From: Mumia sp. Pv4-285
Lineage (GTDB): Bacteria; Actinomycetota; Actinomycetes; Propionibacteriales; Nocardioidaceae
Reading direction: 5' to 3'
NCBI RefSeq assembly: GCF_041320275.1
Contig: NZ_CP162023.1
Coordinates: 4,030,001 to 4,094,000 of the forward strand
Length of the DNA: 64,000 bases
The notes under the pieces were generated by a model, which was given only the letters and a program-made list of their open reading frames with translations, had not been told where the DNA came from and made no database searches. The position numbers and the translations under genes are program-made. This document shows positions 46,350 to 53,897 of the stretch, one piece after another (the stretch's first letter is position 1; every line of letters starts with the position of its first letter).

Positions 46350-47399
46350 TCAGCTCGCACGAAAGGGGCGCCTGCGGCGGAGCCGGGAGACGGCGCGACG
46401 CCACGGAGTGCGCTCGAGACGCGCGACACGGTCGCGGAGGCGGGCCGCCTCCTCCTCGAGCTCACCGAATCGGTAGTCGATCTCGTCACGCTGGGCCGTC
46501 CGGGAACGGAGCTCGCGCTGAAGAGTGGACCGCGTACCGCTCTCGATCTCCGCCACCATCCGCGGCGAGGCACTTCCCTCGTTCGCCACCACGATCTTGT
46601 GCAGCTCCGCGAGGAAGCGCTGGTAGTAGTCGTCGGGGTAGTGGACGTAGAACGGCCCCCACGGGTGATCGTCGTAGGTCGGGAACCTCTCGCCCGTGAG
46701 ATCGATCGAAGCTGCCCCTAGGACCTCGACGGCCCGTGCGTCCAGACGGCTCCACAGGGCATTGGCGGCATCCACGTCGATCTTGTGGAGCCGGCGTTCG
46801 CTGCGAGCCCGGCCGCGCAAGGGGACGGGCTGCGGGCGGTCGGGAAGATCCAGCCACCCGGTGTGGTGGCCGTGGTGAACGACGACCCTCGACCGAGGGA
46901 GGTGCTCGCCCACGAACTCGGCGAACCGATCGAGCGCCTGTGACCACAGCTCAAAATAGGCATCGGGGTTCTCGCGCCCTCGCACCTGTTCGAGGCGCCC
47001 CTCGTCGCGGAGGCGCCGGTAGAGGTCGGTGTGTCGTACCTTCCAACGGTTGTCGGTCAGGAAGCGACCGTCGGGGAGGCGTACGCAACCGAAGTGGGCG
47101 TCACCGAAGAAGTCCACGACAAGGTAGTCAGGCTGCAGCCGGACGACCTTGTCGAGGAACTCCTTGCTGAACTCCGTGCGGACGTTCCAGAGGTCGTACT
47201 CGGACATGACCCTCGTGGGTTGCCAAGCCTCGAGCACCGGATCCGACATCAGGCTGAGGAGCGACATCTGGTTCTGCAGCAGGTCACACCGATAGGTGTC
47301 CTTGTAGTCCGGGTTGAACCGCGAGTTGAAGCAGTCCCGAGTGATGCAGCTCCCGAAGACGGCCACCGTCCTCGGCCCGGCGTCGGACGTGCGGTCCAT
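46350..47399 (-). CDS. DUF6270-like protein, possible SGNH-type hydrolase
   Basis: A 349-residue cytosolic protein (longer if an upstream start is used). The N-terminus TVAVFGSCITRDCFNSRF matches the DUF6270 type. GSC in place of GDS, followed by DFFGDAHFG, VVHHGHHTG and DDHPWGPFYVHY (a DxxH-like block), recalls the SGNH hydrolase order, but this is a visual inference. The C-terminus is a coiled coil (EEEAARLRDRVARLERTP) plus an Arg-rich tail. Start is uncertain: ATG 47399 begins just before the domain (AAGAGG 12 nt upstream); ATGs at 47420, 47459 and 47486 are in frame. Such genes are common in capsule or wall-polymer loci. Function unknown. Confidence 0.7.
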   Translation of the reverse strand: MDRTSDAGPRTVAVFGSCITRDCFNSRFNPDYKDTYRCDLLQNQMSLLSLMSDPVLEAWQPTRVMSEYDLWNVRTEFSKEFLDKVVRLQPDYLVVDFFGDAHFGCVRLPDGRFLTDNRWKVRHTDLYRRLRDEGRLEQVRGRENPDAYFELWSQALDRFAEFVGEHLPRSRVVVHHGHHTGWLDLPDRPQPVPLRGRARSERRLHKIDVDAANALWSRLDARAVEVLGAASIDLTGERFPTYDDHPWGPFYVHYPDDYYQRFLAELHKIVVANEGSASPRMVAEIESGTRSTLQRELRSRTAQRDEIDYRFGELEEEAARLRDRVARLERTPWRRAVSRLRRRRPFRAS

Positions 47400-47542
47400 G
47401 CGTGCGAGTGACCTCTTCATCAGTCGTGCGGCGCGCCGAGATCCTGGCTGCGGGCGCATGGGTGTACGCCACAGGCGATCGTACATCTGCGGCCCACTAC
47501 TCTGGACCGGACGCGACGAGGACGTAGAGGAGGGACGGCCCG

Positions 47543-48643
47543 GTGGAAGCAGTTGTGCCCTCGTTGCACGCCATCATCCCTGCGGGCGGTGCCGGCACCC
47601 GCCTCTGGCCGGTGTCGCGTGCCGGTCACCCCAAGTTCCTGCTGGACCTCACCGGCAGCGGCCGCAGCCTCCTGCAGCAGACGTACGACCGTCTGGTGCC
47701 GCTCGTCGGCACGGCGGGGGTCAACGTGATCACGGGAGCCCGCCATCGAGACGCCGTTGTCGCCCAGCTACCCGACCTTCCGGGCGACCAGGTCGTCGCC
47801 GAGCCGGCGCCACGCGACTCGATGCCGGCGATCGGCCTGATGGCTGCGCTGATCCGCCGACGCGACCCTGACGCGCTGGTCGCGTCCTTCGCCGCCGATC
47901 ACCTGATCCGTGGCGAGGACAGGTTCCAGGACGCGGTTCGACAGGCGGCAGACGTGGCGCGCGAGGGCTTTGTCACGACGATCGGGCTCCGCCCGACCTC
48001 GCCGTCCACCGCCTACGGCTACATCGAGGCAGGCGACGCGCTGACCGCCGCACCCGATGCGGCCACTGTGCTGCGCTTCGTCGAGAAGCCCGAGGTCGAT
48101 CTTGCCCGCGAGTACCTGCGCGCCGGCACGTTCCGGTGGAACGCGGGGATGTTCGTCTCCCGCGCCGACGTGATGCTCGACCACCTACGGCGGGAGCAAC
48201 CGAGGTTGCACGCTGGGATCGAAGAGATCGCCGCCGCCTGGGGCGACTCCGACCGGGACGCCGTCCTCGAACGCACGTGGCCGACGCTGACCAAGATCGC
48301 GATCGACCACGCCCTCGCCGAGCCGGTCGCAGCAGCGGGAGGTGTCGCGATGGTCCGGGCCGACTTCGGGTGGAGCGACATCGGCGACTTCGCCGCCGTC
48401 TCCGGTGCTGTTCACGCCGGGGAGACCGACCTCGGGATCGTCGGCGACCCACGGGATGTCGCGGCCATCGACAGCAGCGGCATCGTGGTGACCTCGGGAC
48501 GAGCAGTGTCCCTTCTCGGTGTCGACGACATCGTGGTCGTCGACACGCCGGACGCCCTGCTCGTCACGACCCGAGCACGGGCACAGCAGGTCAAGGAGCT
48601 CGTCGACCACTGGCGAGACGCAGGACGCGAGGACCTCCTCTGA
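47543..48643 (+). CDS. manC: Mannose-1-phosphate guanylyltransferase
   Basis: A 366-residue nucleotidyltransferase making GDP-mannose from GTP and mannose-1-phosphate. The signature is LHAIIPAGGAGTRLWPVSRA with GHPKFLLDLTG, then FAADHLIRGEDRF, GYIEAGDALTAAPDA, FVEKPEVDLAREYLRAGTF, WNAGMFVSRADVML and VRADFGWSDIGDF. Type-II single-domain form without a phosphomannose isomerase fusion. GTG at 47543 follows a GAGGAGGG element; a second GTG is four codons later. The stop overlaps the possible CTG start of the next gene. Symbol by family. Confidence 0.92.
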   Translation: MEAVVPSLHAIIPAGGAGTRLWPVSRAGHPKFLLDLTGSGRSLLQQTYDRLVPLVGTAGVNVITGARHRDAVVAQLPDLPGDQVVAEPAPRDSMPAIGLMAALIRRRDPDALVASFAADHLIRGEDRFQDAVRQAADVAREGFVTTIGLRPTSPSTAYGYIEAGDALTAAPDAATVLRFVEKPEVDLAREYLRAGTFRWNAGMFVSRADVMLDHLRREQPRLHAGIEEIAAAWGDSDRDAVLERTWPTLTKIAIDHALAEPVAAAGGVAMVRADFGWSDIGDFAAVSGAVHAGETDLGIVGDPRDVAAIDSSGIVVTSGRAVSLLGVDDIVVVDTPDALLVTTRARAQQVKELVDHWRDAGREDLL

Positions 48644-51600
48644 GCACCCGACGCGCACGCACCGCCGATCCCCTGCGGCGTCTGGTCCGAGCAGCGCGGG
48701 CTCGCCGCCGCTCGCCGGTGCTGAGCGTGGTGATCCCCGTGTACAACGTGGCTCCCTACCTCGACGAGTGCCTCGACAGCGTCCTGTCCCAGACCCTCCG
48801 CGAGATCGAGGTCATCGCGGTCGACGACGGCTCGACCGACGGCTCGGGCGAGATCCTCTCCCGCCGGGCCAAGGACGACAGCCGCCTGCGAGTCGTGAGC
48901 CAGGCGAACGCCGGGCAAGGACCTGCCCGCAATCTCGGTGTCACCCTCGCCACCGGCACCTTCCTCACCTTCCTCGACGCCGACGACACCTTGCCCTCGA
49001 CGGCGTACCAGCATGCGGTCGAGACGCTCAGGCGCACCGGTTCGGACTTCGTGGTCGGCGACGTGCAGCGGGTGCGCAACGGCGTCCGCTCCGCACCACC
49101 GTGGGCCGCCTCCGTCCACGAGCGGGACCGCCTCGGCATCACCATCGACGACTTCCCTGACGCATTGCAGGACGTCATCGCCTGCAACCGGGTGTTTCGT
49201 CGCCGGTTCTGGAACGACGAGGTCGGGGGGTTCGAGGGCCGCGGCGCCTACGAGGACCACGTCCCGATGGTCAAGGCGTACGTCCGGGCGGCGCGGATCG
49301 ACGTGCTCAAGCGTGTCACCTACTACTGGCGCATCCGGGAGAACCGCACGTCGACCGGCCAGCAGAAGCACCAGCTCGCCAACCTTCGCGACCGAGTCGC
49401 GGTGAAGGCACAGGCACAGGACCTGTTGGAGCGCGAGGCGTCGGAGATCGTGTTCTCCACCTGGCTCGGACGCGTGCTGGACCTCGACCTCCCGCCGTAC
49501 GTCAAGCACGCCCTCATCGCTGATGACGAGTACCGTGCCGTCCTCGCTCAGGCGTACCGACGCCACATCGCGATGGCAACGCCGCACGCATGGCAGTCGG
49601 TCCGCGTGTTCCACAAGCTCCGCGCCTGGCACGCTGCAATGGAGCGGTGGGATGACGTCGAGGTGATCCAGCAACACGTTCGCGACTACGGCCGCCCGCC
49701 GCGAGCAGTCGTCCGCGACGGGCGAGTCTTCGCCGACCTCCCCATCGCCGGCGCCCTCGACCCGGACACACCGCACGAGCTCTTCGAGCTGTCCGAGAGC
49801 GAGACCGCACTCGACGCACGCCTGCTCCGCGCCTCGTGGGACGATCCCGCTCTCCTGCGCCTTCGCGGCTGGGCAACCGTACGCGCCGTCGGCGGTGGAA
49901 GCGGCGAGCACCGGCTGACCCTGTCGCTCCGGCGGGCGGGCAGCGACGAGACCCTCGCCCTCGCCCCCGTCCAGGTCGACGAGCCGCGGGCGAACGCCAC
50001 GGTCTCCGAGCCTGAGGCAGACCATGCGCCGATGGGCTTCGAGGTCGTGGTCGACGTCGAACCACTGCTCCGTGCCGAGAGCGGACCGGCTGCTCGGTGG
50101 GTCCTCGAGGCGGACGTCTCGATCGGCGCTGTGACGAGAAGCGGGGGATTCTCCGGCGCCGTCGGGGGGAGCTCTGCAGCGTCCCAGTCCCTCACTCCCA
50201 CGACTGCTCGGGGCCAGCGGGTGACTCCCTCGTGGCAATCGCGCGAAGGGTTCGTGCTCGACGTGGCGCCGTCGTCTCGCCCTGACCACGATGAGACCGC
50301 CGCCGCTCCCCTTGTCGACGGTGCGAGCACCGTCGACGGATCGCTCGCGGTCACGATCACTGGCGCTCCCACCGACGCCGCAGCGCTTGTGCTCGAGGGT
50401 GAACGCCTCACTGTCGCGGCCGAGGGTGGCGAGCAGGCCCGGCCGACGCTCCTCCTCCCCTTGCGCGCGTCGGTCCTCGGGGGCCCCGTGCTGCCGCTTC
50501 CGTCCGGCTCGTACTCGCTCCGCCTCGCCGACGGGACGCCCGTGGGCGCCACCTCCGGCTTCCGTGCCCGCCTCCCGCTGGAACAGACCACGCGCGACAC
50601 AACCGTCCGTTGGACCGTCACCCGGGCCGGCGAGACCCGGCTGACCGTGATGTCCGGTCTCGGGCCGCGTGAGCGAAGCCGCTGGGCCCGCAGGCAGGTT
50701 CTCCACGGCTACCAGCGCTCGACGGATCCCGCAGCCGACCAGATCCTGCTGCACAGCCGTAGCGGACTGGCCGCCGGGGGTGCGCCCGCAGCGGTCGCCC
50801 GCGCGGTCGCCCGGCTTCGTCCCGACCTCTCCGTCGTCTGGTCCACGGCCGACCGATCGGTCGCCGTCCCGCGGGACGCCCGGCGTGTGATCGTCGGAAG
50901 TGCGGAATGGGCGCAGGAGGTGCACCGGTCACGCCTCGTGGTCGCAGACGGTCCCGTCGACGTTCTCCCTCCCCCGTCCGGCCGGCGTTGGATGAGCCTC
51001 GCCGCACTCCATCCGCTCACCTCGTACGGACGCTCGCGATGGGCGGCAGACGGCTTCTCGCCCGCGCACGTGCGGGAGGAGGAGCGTCGGCTCGCGCGCT
51101 GGGCCGTCCTCGTCGCCGCGGCACCCTACGCTGCGAGGGCGATCAGCGCGGACCTCGGTTACGGCGGTGACGTCGCGGTGCTGGGTGACCCGGAGACCGA
51201 TCTCGTCGTGAACGCAGAGGCGGCGGACACGCTTCGCGTCCGTGCGCGGCTCGGCCTGGCCCCCGACGCGTTCGTCGTGCTGTACGCGCCCGCCGATCGC
51301 CCCGACCGCGCAACCGGCGCACGCACCGCTCGCCTCACTCGCCTGCTCGACGTGCAGGAGCTCCAAGCATCCCTCGGTCCTTCGTCGGTGGTCCTCGTGC
51401 GGGGAGGACCCGCGGTCGCGCACGGCAACGAGCGCATCGTGGGAGTCCGTGGCGTCGTCGACGTGACCGACTACCCGGAGGAGGCCGAGCTCGTTCTCGC
51501 GGCTGATGCAGCCGTGCTCGACTACACGCCGCTGCGACTGACGTGGGCGCTCACTCGGAAGCCCGTCGTCTTCCACCAGCCGGACCTACCTGCGTACTCG

Positions 51601-51810
51601 GCATCCCACCCCCCGCTGGTGCCGTGGGAGGAGACCGAGACAGGTCCGGTCGTCACGTCGACGTTGGAGGCCGCTCGCGCACTGAAGGACCCCGACGGGC
51701 TCGCCGCCACCTTCAGCGCGGCGTTCGATCACGTCAACCGCACGTACAACGCCCTCGCTGACGGGCGGGCGGCAGAGCGGGCGGCCGCCCTCCTGGTACG
51801 CGGGCTCTAG
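48640..51810 (+). CDS. GT2 glycosyltransferase with degenerate glycerophosphotransferase-like C-terminus
   Basis: About 1056 residues. The N-terminal GT2 domain (about 28-240) is intact: VLSVVIPVYNVAPYLDECL, VIAVDDGSTDGSGEIL, FLTFLDADDTLPS. Next is a beta-rich part (about 380-680; LRASWDDPALLRLRGWATV). The last ~370 residues follow the Glyphos_transf layout but key motifs are changed: HPLTSYGRS where QTWHGTPLKK is expected, LGDPETD for YPRND, YAPADRPDR (near 883) for YAPTWRD, VRGGPAV for RGH, and LDYTPLRLTWA (near 961) for TDYSSVMFDFA. This domain is probably catalytically dead. The start is unusual: a CTG overlapping the manC stop, supported by a GAGGACCTCCT element; the first GTG is at 48718 and has no ribosome-binding site. 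Confidence 0.85.
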   Translation: MSTRRARTADPLRRLVRAARARRRSPVLSVVIPVYNVAPYLDECLDSVLSQTLREIEVIAVDDGSTDGSGEILSRRAKDDSRLRVVSQANAGQGPARNLGVTLATGTFLTFLDADDTLPSTAYQHAVETLRRTGSDFVVGDVQRVRNGVRSAPPWAASVHERDRLGITIDDFPDALQDVIACNRVFRRRFWNDEVGGFEGRGAYEDHVPMVKAYVRAARIDVLKRVTYYWRIRENRTSTGQQKHQLANLRDRVAVKAQAQDLLEREASEIVFSTWLGRVLDLDLPPYVKHALIADDEYRAVLAQAYRRHIAMATPHAWQSVRVFHKLRAWHAAMERWDDVEVIQQHVRDYGRPPRAVVRDGRVFADLPIAGALDPDTPHELFELSESETALDARLLRASWDDPALLRLRGWATVRAVGGGSGEHRLTLSLRRAGSDETLALAPVQVDEPRANATVSEPEADHAPMGFEVVVDVEPLLRAESGPAARWVLEADVSIGAVTRSGGFSGAVGGSSAASQSLTPTTARGQRVTPSWQSREGFVLDVAPSSRPDHDETAAAPLVDGASTVDGSLAVTITGAPTDAAALVLEGERLTVAAEGGEQARPTLLLPLRASVLGGPVLPLPSGSYSLRLADGTPVGATSGFRARLPLEQTTRDTTVRWTVTRAGETRLTVMSGLGPRERSRWARRQVLHGYQRSTDPAADQILLHSRSGLAAGGAPAAVARAVARLRPDLSVVWSTADRSVAVPRDARRVIVGSAEWAQEVHRSRLVVADGPVDVLPPPSGRRWMSLAALHPLTSYGRSRWAADGFSPAHVREEERRLARWAVLVAAAPYAARAISADLGYGGDVAVLGDPETDLVVNAEAADTLRVRARLGLAPDAFVVLYAPADRPDRATGARTARLTRLLDVQELQASLGPSSVVLVRGGPAVAHGNERIVGVRGVVDVTDYPEEAELVLAADAAVLDYTPLRLTWALTRKPVVFHQPDLPAYSASHPPLVPWEETETGPVVTSTLEAARALKDPDGLAATFSAAFDHVNRTYNALADGRAAERAAALLVRGL

Positions 51811-51820
51811 GGCTCCCTTC

Positions 51821-52867
51821 TCACTCGGCCACCCGCGTCAGCCAGATGGACGAGGTCCCAGGACCGATCAGCTCGGGCGAGTCGGCATCGTCCAGCTCTG
51901 CGGCGAAGCGGCCGACGAAGTCCGTCCACATGTGCACTCTGAAGTGCGAGTTGAACATGAGGAACGCTCGGAGGAAGTATGCCTCGTTCCAGGAGCGGTT
52001 CTGCTCGTGGAGCCAGCTCATCGGATAGTCGAACGGGTACGGGATGTCGTGGAGGTGGATCATCGCTCCGACCGGAACCCGCGGGAGGATCTCGAAGACC
52101 TCGGTGAGGACGTCGCTGCCGGTCTTCGCGAGGTGGGTCGAGTCGATGAAGAGCACGTCGCCGGACTGCAGCTGGTCGAAGACGGCGAGATCGACGCCCT
52201 GAACCTGCTCCGTGATGATGGTGCAGGTGGCGCGGTCGGACTCGCGGAGAAGGGATTCGAGCCGCTCTGGATGGGGGTCGATGAACGTCAGCTCGATCGG
52301 ATCGTCCGGCCGCCACTCGTCGTTGACGTCGAGGAGGACCGCCGAGCTGAAGCCCGAGCCGATCTCGATGTAGCGACGCGGACTGATCCCACCGATGGCT
52401 CCCGCGAGGAGGCGGGCGCTCTGCGTGCCGAACATCGAGTTCGAGTGGTAGCGACGGGTCTCGCTCCCCTCTCCTGCCTTCCACCGGCGGACGTGCGGCA
52501 CCCACGCAGCCCAGACAGCGGCCTGCGCATCGAGGTCGAGCTCGATCCCGGGAATGTTCGCGCGTCCCTCGACCTCACTTCCGCGACCGCGGAGCTGGCG
52601 GACATCGACGATCGGCGAGTAGTAGTGCCCGGGCGGGACGAACAACGGCGCACCGGACTCGTTCGGCGGTGGCTCTGGCGCAACGACGCGCTTCGAAGCG
52701 GACGGACGACCACCGCGGCGCGTCTGGGCAGGTCGACGGCCGAGAACGAGGTCCATCGTCGACCTCATCAGCGCGCGGGCCGCGTCGTCACGAGGTGGCG
52801 GCAGTCGATCTGCCAGTGCAGCGGCGGCCCGACGGGGCAAGGTCTGTGCTCTTGCTCTACTCGACAT
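51821..52867 (-). CDS. Class I SAM-dependent methyltransferase (Methyltransf_24-like)
   Basis: A 348-residue protein. A basic N-terminal region (about 1-75) precedes GHYYSPIVDVRQLRGRG, a segment common in CmcI-like/glycan-locus methyltransferases. The SAM site is RRYIEIGSGFSSAVLLDV, followed by LTFIDPHPERLESLL, DVLFIDSTHLAKTGSDV and AMIHLHDIPYPFDYPMSWL. The post-core DxTH/HDI residues could bind a metal. ATG at 52867 is used; a start 17 codons upstream exists. Convergent with the large GT2 gene (10 bp gap). Target hydroxyl unknown. Confidence 0.82.
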   Translation of the reverse strand: MSSRARAQTLPRRAAAALADRLPPPRDDAARALMRSTMDLVLGRRPAQTRRGGRPSASKRVVAPEPPPNESGAPLFVPPGHYYSPIVDVRQLRGRGSEVEGRANIPGIELDLDAQAAVWAAWVPHVRRWKAGEGSETRRYHSNSMFGTQSARLLAGAIGGISPRRYIEIGSGFSSAVLLDVNDEWRPDDPIELTFIDPHPERLESLLRESDRATCTIITEQVQGVDLAVFDQLQSGDVLFIDSTHLAKTGSDVLTEVFEILPRVPVGAMIHLHDIPYPFDYPMSWLHEQNRSWNEAYFLRAFLMFNSHFRVHMWTDFVGRFAAELDDADSPELIGPGTSSIWLTRVAE

Positions 52868-52922
52868 CACAGGACCGTAGCGTCTCGAATCGCGTGCGGT
52901 CCAGGGGCCTCCCGCCACTCAA

Positions 52923-53870
52923 TCAGGCTTCCCAGCGCGCTCCCGCCGAGATCCCGAGATCTGCCGGATCGGATGCTCGTCGCCACCAGCGGCGGGGTTT
53001 CTGCTGGAGCTTCCGCATCACGGTCCCCCAGTCGCCGGGCGCCGCCACGATCGTCGAGACGATGCGGCGCAGCTCGTCGGCGGGGACAGCGACGTGGCCC
53101 GAACCCCAGGATCGCTCGATCGTCCAGATGCGCTGACGGTCAAGTCCGGACTCCATGAACGGTTCCATGTGCAAGGTTCGATGGGTGTCCCCCGTGTTCT
53201 GGATGTAGAGCACACGATTGCGGGCCTCGCGGTAGACCGGTCGAAGATCGGACACGACCGGTGCGAGGGCATCTGCGATCGCAGCGTCGTCACTCGCGCC
53301 CAAGCACGTTCGCGCGTACCGCTCCACGTGAGCGCGTGTGTAGTTCGCGATGATCGTCTGGGGATTGACGGCGACAGAGAGCACGTCCTCCTGAGGGGCG
53401 CCGTAGAACAGCGCCGCGAATCCTCCGCCGGACCCGCCGAAGTAGAGCCGGCGACTCCCGTCGGCCGCGTCGTGGAGGTGGTTGATGAGTCGCGGCAGCT
53501 CGTGCTGGAGGTCGAGCTTGTCCGTGCCGGCGTACCAGGCGAGCGTGAGCGACTCGTGCCGATACAACGCGGGGTCCGCGATCAGGATGCGGTTGACGGC
53601 AGTGTCGCCGTGAAGACTGCCGCCCGTGAAGTACGGCAGGGAGACACCGGTCGTCGTGATCGCGGCGTGGAAGTTCACGATCGTCGTGGCCGCACCACGT
53701 GGATCGTAGAGAACGTCGATCACCGTGTCGGCGGCGCGAACTGCCAGCACGCCAGTCGGCGGCTGCGGGTCGGAGATCAGCGCGTCGATCGAGGGATAGT
53801 CGTGAACGGGCTGTCGCCACCTGGCCGGATCTCGGCGTGCCGGCAGTCCGTTCATCGTCCGCGTGTCCAC
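52923..53870 (-). CDS. Alpha/beta-hydrolase-like protein of glycan locus
   Basis: A 315-residue protein I cannot place in a named family. TTIVNFHAAITTTGVSLPYF resembles an oxyanion strand, and RRLYFGGSGGGFAALFYGAP a nucleophile elbow (GxSGGG) with Ser in the hydrolase position. Near the C-terminus, SWGSGHVAVPADEL supplies a His at the right place for a triad, and NRVLYIQNTGDTH may carry the acid. No signal peptide, so it acts in the cytoplasm. A deacylase or esterase acting on glycan precursors is plausible. GTG 53870 used; ATG 53855 is an alternative. Confidence 0.68.
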   Translation of the reverse strand: MDTRTMNGLPARRDPARWRQPVHDYPSIDALISDPQPPTGVLAVRAADTVIDVLYDPRGAATTIVNFHAAITTTGVSLPYFTGGSLHGDTAVNRILIADPALYRHESLTLAWYAGTDKLDLQHELPRLINHLHDAADGSRRLYFGGSGGGFAALFYGAPQEDVLSVAVNPQTIIANYTRAHVERYARTCLGASDDAAIADALAPVVSDLRPVYREARNRVLYIQNTGDTHRTLHMEPFMESGLDRQRIWTIERSWGSGHVAVPADELRRIVSTIVAAPGDWGTVMRKLQQKPRRWWRRASDPADLGISAGARWEA

Positions 53871-53897
53871 GCCACCACCCTAGCGACTGCGGCGGGA

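Noticed and set aside
48412-50925. 837-codon open frame antisense to manC end and the large GT2 gene
   Set aside because: Composition typical of a complement-frame shadow; GT2 motifs on the other strand are unmistakable.
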